NCBI GenBank assembly: GCA_014529385.2
Contig: CM043963.1
Coordinates: 78,640,412 to 78,704,411, forward strand
Direction: 5' to 3'
From: Adiantum capillus-veneris
Lineage: Eukaryota; Streptophyta; Polypodiopsida; Polypodiales; Pteridaceae
Length of the DNA stretch: 64,000 nt
Part shown: in pieces, positions 41,000 to 50,740 of the stretch
Layout of the letters: every line of letters starts with the position of its first letter
Numbering within the stretch: the first letter of the stretch is position 1
The notes under the pieces: model-generated
The model's database searches: none
Told to the model about the DNA's origin: nothing
The model's input: the letters and a program-made list of their open reading frames with translations, nothing else
Position numbers and translations under genes: made by a program

Positions 41000-42990
41000 A
41001 CCGTTTTGTTTGTTTTTGTTTCATGTTTCATTTCAATACTTAGGAGTAGGGTAAGTAGAAACTACAACCACTAAATTTGGACTAAAAGATTGAGGGAAAA
41101 AAGGGTGAAAACCATATTTTGGCAAAAATGACCATAACTCTGAAATTATGAAAATTTGATGGTAGAGACCTCAAAAGTGATTCAAATTAAAAAATTTGTG
41201 GATCAAGGGCATCAACATACTCTCTAGAAGCAATCTGGAAAGCCTGGCAAGCTTCTGTGGCGGAACATGGATCGCGATCCATGTACCCCAAAAACCATTT
41301 TTGGTGAAAAGTGATCAGCGACATTGAGCATTAGTGGGATACTGCTCTGATTATGTTTGCTTGAAAAAAAAAGGTCAAAAACTACATCAGAATTTATTGT
41401 TAGAGCAAAAACAACAAAACAGGCATTGCAAACATAAACTTTGGGATTTCTCAACTTTCTGGGATCCAAATTCAAAAAGGGGTGAGATTTGGCTTCTACA
41501 AGGCATAGAGAACCTGCAGAACAAAATCATGAAAAAATGTTGGATAGCGATCCATGTACCTTTTTGACATTTGGGGTTGATATTTGACAAGTGCATCCCT
41601 GATATCATTTGGAACAACTTTCCCAAAAGGCACAATGTAAAAAAAAAGAAAAAAGTTGGTCAAAATAGCCAAATACAGAAACTAATCAAAAACCGCGGGG
41701 CAGACAAAAAAACTCACTTTTGACTAAGAAAAAGTTGGCCAAATTCAAAAAGATTTGGGGAAGAGTGTCACCATAACATGGACTATAAGTTGACCAAGTT
41801 TCATGTCAAAATGTGGTCAAACCTGAATCGCGATCCATCTACCTCATGAAAAAATTGTAAAAAATGTTCGACTAAGATTTGAGCAGTAGGTAGCTGAGAC
41901 ATAGACAAACACTTTTCCCAAAAGAGCTATATACAAAAAAGTTGCAAAAAGTGGTCAAAAGAGCCAAAAACAGAACATTGTCAAAACTATCGCAACAAAC
42001 TGTAGAAGTCAGATTTGGTAGGGCAAAACTGATCCAAATTCAAAAAACATTTGTGAGCAGTCTACAAACAACTTAAGCTATCAGCACACCAGAGATCAAG
42101 TCCAAAAGTGGTGGAACATGGATCACGATCCATGTACCCTTGAGAATTTTTTGGACAGAAATATTTTAAGCTTGTAGCAGAGACCATTGTGAACAAAAGT
42201 CCCCACAGAAATTTTGTCAAAAAAGTTCAAAAAGTAGGTGAAAAGAGCAAGAAATTGTTCAAAGAGGAAGACCCTAAAACAGACTTAGGGATTGACTTTT
42301 TCCTGGCATAAACAAGTCCAAATCACACAAAACCAACATAGCAATGATCAATGGGCGAAGGGGAAGTTGTGTGCCAAGTTTCAATAGAATCTGACACATA
42401 GATACATGGATCACGATCCATGTTCCTTTGTCAGAAATTGATACCAAACTTGTGTCATGTTTAAAGGACATCACAAGGAGCATAGTGGTCTTTTCAAAAG
42501 TGAGTTTGGATATCAAAAACCTGTCCAAAAGCCCAAAACTGCAAGGTACTTTGAGCAAGTGCCAGAGCTGACCTAACTTTCAATCCAAAGGTCCATTTTC
42601 AAAAATTTTGATACCATAGGATGTCCTAATAATGTTGAATCTGATGGTACCAAGAGAAGTCAATTTGGGCTCCAAACATGGATCGCGATCCATGTACCCA
42701 TAGTGACAACTTGACTTGAAAATTTCCAGATCATTAGTGTCTACACAAGAAAACATATCCCTAAGTTCAGTTTTGAAAAATAATTGAGAAAATTCGGGTC
42801 AAAAGGGAGAAAAACAGGTGACAGACTAAAAAACGCAGTGTAGGCCTAGTATTTGCCATTTGACCTATCAAATCAAGTCCAAATCCAAAAAGATTTGAGA
42901 TTTAGCTTGTGGACATAGAGTGTAAGAAGCTGCCAAGAGATTAAGTCTAGATGTGGTTGAACATGGATCGCGATCCATGTACCTCTCTCT
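41000..42990 (+). repeat. Seven-unit tandem array centred on a 20 bp palindrome (element B)
   Basis: Palindromes at 41265, 41538, 41821, 42116, 42404, 42676 and 42961; spacings 273, 283, 295, 288, 272 and 285 bp. Copies at 41265, 42676 and 42961 are perfect (acatggatcgcgatccatgt); 42116 and 42404 have one change (cgcg to cacg); 41538 and 41821 are decayed mainly in the left arm. Each is followed by ac(c) and most are preceded by aagt-caaa-gtgg-gaa. Between palindromes the units are only loosely similar, so the palindrome is much better conserved than its surroundings. The last unit ends 35 bp before the gag ATG. Confidence 0.85.
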
Positions 42991-43015
42991 TGAGAGATTT
43001 GAGTGAGTCTTGACC

Positions 43016-43522
43016 ATGACAAATCATCCACCACCAGGGTTCTCTACTCCACTCAGAGACATAAAAAATGATGCAATGCCGACAACAACGGGATTGGGAG
43101 AATACCTAGAGGAGAAGCATCCACTGATCAAAAAACCGAACGTGAGATTCATCAAAGCCAATGAGTCCATGAGAGTGCTTAAGAATTACGCTCATGAGGG
43201 CTTATATAGATTCACAAATGGGGATCCATACATCTTCTACAGATGTGTAGAACCTAATGCTGGAGATTTGACCACACATAAGAACCTCTATGCATTCATG
43301 TATACAGATGCCAATGGAGTTCAAGTTTTAATGGTAGATAAGTATGGAAGAGAGTACAAACTTGTAGACCCAATTGACTTAGAAAAATATACGTACAATG
43401 GTACTCCGATCTCTACTTACTTTCATCCAAAAATGATACCAGAGAACACATCAGAGAGGATTCCACCGGGGTTTTCTCCAAGACGAGAGAATAGCACCAA
43501 AGGTCTTTCAATGAGACCATGA
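43016..43522 (+). pseudogene. Element B gag, N-terminal part
   Basis: ATG at 43016 follows the last palindrome by 35 bp. The product (about 168 codons) starts MTNHPPPGFSTPLRDIKNDA and includes KPNVRFIKANESMRVLKNYA and YAFMYTDANGVQVLMVDKYG. No domain known to me is visible; its equivalent in element A is at 38006-38190. It ends at TGA 43520, and the gag continues in another frame at 43524, so a frameshift separates the two. Confidence 0.65.
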
Positions 43523-43523
43523 A

Positions 43524-44203
43524 TTGGTTAGATTAGTGACTGAACCACAACGAATTAGATCATATCAAGTGGCTCAATGTGTTAAGACAAAATACGATGG
43601 GTCGAAGGATCCATATGCTCATGTCTCACTCTTCAAACAAGTGTTGAGAGCTGAAAAAATTGCATATTTCCACACTCAATATGAGGGATTTGGGTTAACA
43701 TTGGAAGGAACAACCTTGACTTGGTTCCAACCATTGAATAGGGATGATTTCCCAAACATAGCACAACTCTTGCAAGAATTCATAGAGGAGTTCTCAAAAA
43801 GGGGGATCAAGCACAACACGCTGTCACAAATCTACGCTTCAAACAAAAAAAGACCGAGAGAGTGAAGGAAGCTCTGCTTTGTTTCAAACAATACATCTAG
43901 AGATGTCCTCTGAGAGAGCTACCGCAAGATGAGAGGCTATCAGTCCTCTTCATAGAGGGCTTGAGGAATGAAACCCTAAAAAAGGACCTACATTTGAAGG
44001 GATGCACGACGTTTGAGCAAGTCTCTAGAGAAGCTCTATATCTAGTTGACAATTGCAAGGCCCACGGAGAGGTGACTGAAGATACAAATAACACGACTAG
44101 TAGTGCCTCATCTCCAAAGAGAAAATCAACAAAAAATAGAGATGTTCAAACTCCTTGGGAACCAATCATTGATCAGTGGTCGAGGGGGAAATTAGAAGAA
44201 TAA
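43524..44203 (+). pseudogene. Element B gag, capsid region
   Basis: Retrotran_gag-like region spread over two frames. 43524-43865 has YQVAQCVKTKYDGSKDPYAH, GLTLEGTTLTWFQPLNRDDF and QEFIEEFSKRGIKHNTLSQI; after a frameshift at about 43840 it continues LRFKQKKTERVKEALLCFKQ, then LFIEGLRNETLKKDLHLKGC and SREALYLVDN (43961-44203). The pattern (W....L, F...F..EF, QG.SV.EY, F..GL) is the standard gypsy gag fold, and the same segments can be read in element A. Confidence 0.72.
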
Positions 44204-44661
44204 ACCAAGGCTACATAAAGAACCTGAATGTACGACAATCTCAATTGAGGAGATGTAATACTTGTGGAGGGGATCATCCCACTCCATGGTGTAACACTCA
44301 GCCAAAGCCACAACATGTGGTAGGGCAACAACCACCTCTTTTGAATAATGGTAGAGTGGTAGTCAACTACACTCAGCCAACGCATGTGCCACAACCCATG
44401 AAAAACCAGTTCTCCTTGGATGCGAATAGGCTCATGTTTATAGCCAATCATGAGTATGGTTCAAAGAACATCCTCACAAAGCAAGAACAACCATTGGTTA
44501 GATCACCAACTATGAAACAAGAAGGTCCATGCTATGAGTGTGGAGGTGATCAGTGGGCACAAAGTTGTCCAAACAAGGGTCCACAAATAGAATTATTTGT
44601 ATTTTGTGAACGTTGTGGGATAGACCATCTACGCCAACACTGTGCTAAGAATCCAGACTAA
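44176..44661 (+). pseudogene. Element B nucleocapsid with three zinc-knuckle-like motifs
   Basis: 161 codons with three CX2CX3(H)X4C motifs: CNTCGGDHPTPWC, CYECGGDQWAQSC (His replaced by Gln) and CERCGIDHLRQHC. The X3 spacing before His differs from the standard CX2CX4HX4C retroviral knuckle. It probably forms the RNA-binding end of Gag. It is in a third frame relative to the capsid region. Pro-rich sequence between knuckles 1 and 2 matches the Pro-rich stretch of element A at 50590-50720. Confidence 0.7.
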
Positions 44662-44865
44662 AAGCAGAAAGCAACAATGAGTGTTGTAGACGTAATGCTT
44701 TCTTCAAGAGGATCCGAGGTAGAACCCGCCATTCCTTTAAACATGATGAATCGAAAGAAGCTGCCAAAAACAAACCAAGAATCCACATTGCCTGTTCAAA
44801 TAGAATTTGAGAACGTATAAGTAAGAACCTTCGAAAGAAGATGATGGAAAGACAAGCGAGACAAA

Positions 44866-46284
44866 ATGAAAGCAAAGAGGCTGAAGAAGAAAGCTGCTTT
44901 GGAAACTAAATTGAATCAAACAAGAGAGCAGCTTAGACAAGAGCAAGAAAGGAACAAAAACGCAAAGGGACCTAAAGAGTCAAAGAATAACTTGGGAGGT
45001 TCAGTCTTGGTCGACAAAGTGTTTGAACCTTTGGATGCGATCTTGAAAGCTTATGATGCTAGGTTAAAGAACAACCAAACCCAAGAGGATAGATGGCTGA
45101 CATATCCTCATCCAGGGTATGAAAAAGAGAGGTTGCAAATGTGCAAGGAGATCATCCAAAAGGCCCAAGTTCTTATGGAACCACATGTTCCAGATGCTCC
45201 AAAAATAGAGGTGCTAATCCACGATAAAGTCCAAGAATTGGAGAGCCAGGGTATTATAAGCAGAGACCAGGAAGAGCCGGGAGTTGAGGCACCTTTAGAT
45301 ACAAGGGAAGTAGCCAATATCACAGATGGGGTGGGCTCACAAGCAGTGATGCCTATTCCGAAGTTAGAAGAACCGTGGCCACAATCCTTGTGGGAATCAA
45401 TCAGAAACCAAAAATATGGTAGTGCTACTTTACGGTCAGCACCTATCCTTGAGATAAACATGGATCATGATTTTTTCCTAGGAGATATACGATCTCTATA
45501 TGGGGATGCCGGGTCTGTCGCATTTGAAGTGAGTAAACCACACTTTCTAAAGACTTTGCCATCTTTCATAGGAGAATTTGAGACAAAATTAGAGGTTAAA
45601 ATGGTACCTTCTCAGTGGAAAGCGACACCAAAAATGATGGATACCAAGAGCCTGCATGAATTGATGTCTTCTCCTATACAATGCACACTTTATCTCTCAC
45701 TACTACTAAAAATTAGACCGCATCTATGGGGCCAAATGGGCAAAAACCTGGAAAAGATGGGCTTGAAAATCCCTTCACATGACCAACTTGCTGAAGAAAA
45801 CATAGATGACACCTCGCCTAAGAAGCCACAGCCAAAGCCAGTACCAGTAAATAAGGTGGGTGACTACTGTGAAGGAGAAGAAGGAAACACCACCTTACCA
45901 CTTGAGTACAAAGGCGTAAAGACGGTTGCTATATTAGATAGTGGGACAGGAATTGCCATTGCAACCAAAGAAATATGGAAAAAATGGGGAAAGCCTACTC
46001 TTAGGAAAACTCGAATGAAACTGAAATTAGTGGATGGATACATGGAGAAACCAATTGGAATATTAGAAAAAATCATTGTATCCTCATGTGGCATCGAGTA
46101 TGAGCATACCTTTGCCATAATCAATTTTGACAAGAGTAGCAACTTTGATATTATATTGGGCAGACCATTCGTGCGTCAGCTCAAAATGGTAAAAGACTGG
46201 GGCTATGACTATATCTACTTGAGACACAAAGAGGTCACGACGAAAATCAATGTCAAAGATCATAGTTATAGAGATATAGAGTGA
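44866..46284 (+). CDS. Element B protease-containing ORF (DSGT retropepsin)
   Basis: An intact 472-codon frame. The N-terminal third is charged and probably coiled coil (KRLKKKAALETKLNQTREQL), followed by a Pro/Glu-rich middle. Near residue 350 is a retropepsin: VKTVAILDSGTGIAIATKEI holds the active-site D-S-G-T, and NFDIILGRPFVRQLKMVKDW the second conserved strand. It ends at TGA 46282. This is the only long undamaged frame in the element. The protease would mature Gag; no RT follows. Confidence 0.75.
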   Translation: MKAKRLKKKAALETKLNQTREQLRQEQERNKNAKGPKESKNNLGGSVLVDKVFEPLDAILKAYDARLKNNQTQEDRWLTYPHPGYEKERLQMCKEIIQKAQVLMEPHVPDAPKIEVLIHDKVQELESQGIISRDQEEPGVEAPLDTREVANITDGVGSQAVMPIPKLEEPWPQSLWESIRNQKYGSATLRSAPILEINMDHDFFLGDIRSLYGDAGSVAFEVSKPHFLKTLPSFIGEFETKLEVKMVPSQWKATPKMMDTKSLHELMSSPIQCTLYLSLLLKIRPHLWGQMGKNLEKMGLKIPSHDQLAEENIDDTSPKKPQPKPVPVNKVGDYCEGEEGNTTLPLEYKGVKTVAILDSGTGIAIATKEIWKKWGKPTLRKTRMKLKLVDGYMEKPIGILEKIIVSSCGIEYEHTFAIINFDKSSNFDIILGRPFVRQLKMVKDWGYDYIYLRHKEVTTKINVKDHSYRDIE

Positions 46285-46819
46285 ACCCCAGGGGAAGAAT
46301 TAAACTCCACAACTGATTTTGAAAGCAAAGCGCATATTTGGATATACGGAGCTCCTAAGATTGGAAGTCTTAGAAAGGGAGATTGCATCCTAGAGCGTTC
46401 AGTAGAAGATGAGGCATATGTACCAGAGCCATTTCCATAGGATTTATTTGAACCCTTTGGATGGAATCAAATACTGGCGACTCTTGATGGGTGTGTGAAT
46501 AAGGTGACCTTGACCAAATTTTGCGATGAAGATGGGTTTGATATAACTCCCTTGTTTACGATAAAGATGTTGAAGGAAGCTAATGAGGTCTATGAGTGTG
46601 AAAGCAGAAAAGGTGAAACAGATAGCTACGTCATGGAGCAAGAGGCTAAAGTACACATGAAAGAAGCAGAGCAACAACGAAGAATCGTCACATACCTGAA
46701 GAAGCAGATCATTGACATACCTGAAGAATCGTCACATGCCGTTTCAAAGAAGCCGACTCCAAAAAAAAAATTCAAATGAAGGAAAAAAGTTTCCAAATTC
46801 AACGTGAAATGTTAAAAAA

Positions 46820-47179
46820 ATGCAAGATCAAAAGAAGAACATGGACAAGAAAGAAGATCGATTGTCTCCTACGATGATCAAATTCAACATATGCAGGGAA
46901 ACAGAACTCAAAATCACATGTTCAGCTATGATAGATCCAGAAGCAGCAAAGAATCTAATGACATATGGAACTTGGATCATGATGGGAAAGCCGCCAATCA
47001 TAGAGCTAGAGGAGATCATGTACACAAGTTCGAAAATTCCAATTCCTAGCTTCAGAGTGGCAGAAGACGTACTCAAGTTGTGTACTGGGGAGTACAAGGA
47101 TACTTTCCACATAATCGACTCCCATCACATCAAAGAGAGTCTGGTCTTGACAGAAAGCTGGAGGAACATCTTCTTTTAA
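46820..47179 (+). pseudogene. Second, degenerate retropepsin-like region of element B
   Basis: Contains ELKITCSAMIDPEAAKNLMT in the place of a D-S/T-G-A strand, then YTSSKIPIPSFRVAEDVLKL and DTFHIIDSHHIKESLVLTES W, which resembles the flap-to-end part of a retropepsin (V.D....LVLG..W). The catalytic triplet reads D-P-E, so it would be inactive. It looks like a decayed duplicate of the domain at about 45920-46200, or a gag/protease remnant of a second element. Confidence 0.35.
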
Positions 47180-47499
47180 CCACAAGGAAAATCTTCAACA
47201 ACAACACCATCAAAAGCCCCAAAAACACCTCAAGTCAATGCAAAAAAGGAGCAACCAAGCATAGCAGAAAAAGGTAAAGCAAAGGTAAACACTACAGTAT
47301 ATCAAACTTGCAAGACGACTTTACCTTCAACGAGCCTCCATCAAACTTCCCGTGAAGCCTCTACATCAAGAGCCACATCATCAACAATGCAATGGAAACC
47401 AAAGCAAAAAGTTTATCAACCAAAGTTTCCATTACAAAAAAGCATCAAGAAGAAGGCAAAGAAAATCAAGCAAGTGTTGGTATCCAAAGAACACATCAA

Positions 47500-48410
47500 A
47501 GTCAACGACCCAATTTGGATACATGAAGCATAAGTTCAACTTTAAGAACAAAAGGTGACAGGGTGGGTAGCATCAAATGAGTCAATCACTGCTCAGGGAT
47601 ACTTCCAAGGAAACGCTAATGTTTGGGCCAAAAAGCCTAAAGTAATAGCCTGGACCTACCCACCTCAACCAACGTGTTCTACACAGAACAAGATGCACTA
47701 TAAATGCAAGACAAACAACTCAACCAGGAGAAAGAACTACTACAAAAGGCAAAAGCGAACATGAAAGCAACAAACAATGTGACAAGTTTGGGTACCAAAG
47801 TTAGACCTCGACGAAGCTACCCAACACAAACAGGTGAGGCAGTAGATGATTCTAGTGAAGCTACTCAACACACAAGGATTTTATGAAGGTAACACTCAAA
47901 TATGGTTACCAAAAAGTGTAGCTCAATCCGGAACAACCAGGAGAAATCATGCAGCATAAGCTTCTACCCAAAGGCAAGCAATGATAACCAACAGCCAATA
48001 GAAGCCAATTGCAACCAAGGTTGCTGCAATCTCTAGATGGATACCTTGTCATCAACTCCAAAATCAAGGCTTCTACAATGGAAACAATCAGTTATGGCTA
48101 CTGAAGCCTAGTGTCCATCAAATTATAGAAGAAGATAAAAATTATGCCAAAGATGGTCACACAAGGACCAAAAACAAGATGGGTTCCAAAATTGCTCGTG
48201 GAAACTCAAACACAAAGAACCCACACACAGATGCAACCGCTTCTCATGGGAGATAAAGCAAAGGCTCCATCGATCTCTACAACAGCTGAAGAACTTGTTT
48301 CACAAAGTAGTGACAACATAGAACAAGCAAGTCAAGAGGAGCCAAAATATGCCTTGACAAAATGGTGGCATCCAAAGACCAACACAATGGAAGAGGCCTA
48401 AATTTCCAAA
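47500..48410 (+). pseudogene. Peptide-repeat coding region of element B
   Basis: In changing frames the motif Q-x-GFY-x-GN-x-Q-x-W-x-x-K recurs: GYFQGNANVWAKKPK (about 47596), GFYEGNTQIWLPKS (about 47876), GFYNGNNQLWLLKPS (about 48068), and WVPKLL/WWHPK remnants after it (48180-48400). Units are about 190-280 bp apart. Gln, Asn, Thr and Lys dominate. The meaning is unknown; tandem duplication within an element ORF is the simplest explanation. Confidence 0.4.
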
Positions 48411-49675
48411 ACTTATGGAAGTGGGTTTCTGGCCTTGAACAGGTAAACCCAAGTCGCCATATAAAATACATGGCATAAAAGTCAGATTCGGACAGCTAAG
48501 CCACTAAATGAGCGAGGCACTAGTCCCAAACCTTCATGTAATATGCTTTGTGGTCTAAGAGTCTTAGTTATTCTAGGTATTGCTCCGACTGGAAGAGTTG
48601 AGTATAATTACGTTGTGTCTCTCATGCTGGTATAGGTGAGCATAAGAGTCGAAGTCATTGTAGTATAGTGGTAAGTGAAAGAGGAAGTCCAAAAGACACT
48701 CACACACTCATCATAGTGAGGAATGAGTGGAGAAGCTTCTACATTGAAAACCCTTCTTGGAAACGTGGAAGCTATTGAGACATCCTTTGATGTCACATGT
48801 GCTACATTTGTTCCTTGAAGCACTCATCAACTCCATCTCTTACACTACATGCTTTTGTTCGATAAATTTCAAATAAGCATATAGAGTGTCCCATAATTGG
48901 CACTTGCATTAGACACTCTTCCTTTGTTTCTCCCAAGCACTCACCTTGCATGACAGGTACTTCAAGTCCAAATGCTCAACTCCAATAAGAGCGTATACCA
49001 AAGGCACTTTTTTTTCCCACCGGGTTTTTTCCCTTTGGTCATCCAGGTTTTAAGACCCTAATCTAGAAACCCTCATCATTGACTTCTTGTATATATTCCT
49101 TCTACATCAACAATAAGGAAAGGGCTACCCAAATCAATTGACAACAACTTGGGGAAAAAATTGCAAGTCTGCATATAATTATCAAGAGCATCTTTTATCT
49201 TCAAGGGTGACAATGATGCTCCATCAAACAATGGCAAGTCTAAGAATGGCCTACAACAAAAAGCAATGAAAAATTCAAGCGAGCTATCCACAACAATCAA
49301 ACGTAGCTCACAAAGTGCTTCAACATTAGTGACCTATTGCAGACAACTCAAATTGTAGTGGACATGGAAAACAGACGCAACATAAAGTCCACGCCACAAA
49401 GGAATCAGTTCTACAAGCTTAAACACATCAACATCCCTCTTCACAGCGATGAAGACTAGCAACAAAGAGGAGAAGGCACAACAAGAAGATAAGTTGCCTG
49501 AACAATCAAGCTCAAATCACGTATCAACAACACGGAAGATATGAATCACTCAAGGAAGGGGGGAGCGTCATCAACAACAAAGCACTTCCCAAGCTGAAGA
49601 CCAACCTTCAGGACAATGCTGAAGATAACCCTATGACAAGACTGCACAAGGTTGTGTCAAGGGACGACACGAATT
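48411..49675 (+). other. Non-coding 3' region of element B
   Basis: About 1.25 kb before the polypurine tract, with no recognisable protein on either strand. In a complete Ty3/gypsy element RT and integrase would lie upstream of here; neither is found. Confidence 0.5.
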
Positions 49676-49689
49676 AGGAAGGGGGGGAA
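49676..49689 (+). promoter_or_regulatory. Polypurine tract of element B
   Basis: aggaaggggggggaa, a clean purine run, directly before the 3' LTR. Confidence 0.7.
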
Positions 49690-50581
49690 TATTTGAGGAC
49701 AAACGGAATGGGCACCCACCTGGCCGGACATGTAGCCGAACACCACATTTGTAGTTTATTATTTTGCCTAGCTAGTGTAGTAATACTCTGTGTAAACCCG
49801 GAATCCAAAGTAGTGGATCAATTCCCTGAGTTGTAATGATGTCATGGTATTTGTAAAGGTCCATGTAAACCGGCCATTGACCATTTAGAATGCCCTAGGT
49901 ATAAAGGTCAATAAATTTAATGTGAAAGGAGGCTTATCTTTAGAAAAAGAAGGAGCTCTGAAAACGTGTGCTCAAGATTCGAGCTGCTCCAAACTTGTAA
50001 TCGACTTTTCTAATGATTGGGTAATCCATTTTCAAATCCAAAACTTGCATTGTGTTCCTCTCTCTTTGCTCTTTACATTAAGTGTAAGCATTGTCAGTTT
50101 TGTTGCGGTTTGCGACTACACGTCTGTGAGCTATAATTGCAGATTTGAGTGCTTCAATCATTGTTTATAGTCGTTTTGACCATAGGAGAGTGTTCTTAGA
50201 CCATAGGGCGACATTTTTGGATAGTTTTGTTACAGTTTTTAGGACCTTTTTCATGATGGAACATGATTTTGGTACCTTGTCAGATTGCAACTAGACTTGC
50301 TAGAATAGTGCCCCTAGGTGTCCTAGATCTCCTCCTAAAGTTTCGTTGCATTTTGAGTCCATTCGAGTGGAGTGATGACCTAGACCTGTGAGAAAGGAGA
50401 TAGACAGATTTCCCCGATCATTGAGTGTTGGTTTGCTTGTTGAGCTAGTATGTTTGCTTGTTAAGGTTCACTTTGTGAGATTGACGATCTCATAGAGTCT
50501 CCGGGCCCCATCCGAGTCACTTTCCCTGAGTATTGACATTATGTTTATGCTGCAGACGTCCATCGTGGCGACCCACTAACA
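49690..50581 (+). repeat. 3' LTR of element B
   Basis: Starts TATTTGAGGACAAAC (the G of the terminal TG has become A) and ends CACTAACA; aligned with 39805-40715. By eye about 22 differences occur in the first 240 bp compared. Followed by the CAATA duplication. Confidence 0.88.
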
Positions 50582-50740
50582 CAATATGGCCCACTAGCCC
50601 AAGTAGTACCACCTCAAGTACCACCAATGCCTAGGTACCCAATAGAAAATTTACCAAGACCATTGGGGGTTGAACGACCACAACTAGTTTTGGGGCAACA
50701 ACCACCTCACTCAGTTTCTTGAAGGGTTGCTCATAAGCAT
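50582..50740 (+). pseudogene. Element A gag remnant, 3' part
   Basis: Starts with the CAATA duplication and continues the interrupted gag of A: GPLAQVVPPQVPPMPRYPIE then ERPQLVLGQQPPHSVS, Pro/Gln-rich like the region between knuckles of B (QHVVGQQPPLLNNG). Homology ends at about 50720 with a stop. The rest of A, including a 3' LTR, is not found. Confidence 0.55.

Larger units (their letters stand above)
39805..50581 (+). mobile_element. Element B: large non-autonomous LTR retrotransposon with gag but no RT
   Basis: A 10.8 kb element bounded by LTRs (911 and 892 bp, roughly 8-9% different in the part compared) and a perfect CAATA duplication. Order: 5' LTR, primer binding site, a roughly 1.8 kb array of seven palindrome-centred units, gag with three zinc knuckles, a DSGT protease, a second protease-like region, a peptide-repeat region, a 1.2 kb non-coding tail, polypurine tract, 3' LTR. 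I searched both strands of 46285-49689 for RT, RNase H and integrase motifs and found none. This fits the TR-GAG type of non-autonomous element known in plants; the frameshifts show that this copy is also dead. Confidence 0.8.

Noticed and set aside
41000-42990. CRISPR-like array
   Set aside because: Repeat spacing is about 283 bp, the spacers are themselves loosely repeated, the repeat is a full palindrome, and the setting is a plant LTR element leader.
41000-42990. Centromeric or subtelomeric satellite
   Set aside because: Only seven units, confined between the primer binding site and gag of one bounded element with a target duplication.
46285-49689. Hidden RT or integrase in element B
   Set aside because: No YxDD, LPQGA, HHCC or DDE-type motif was found on either strand by eye; a profile search would be decisive.
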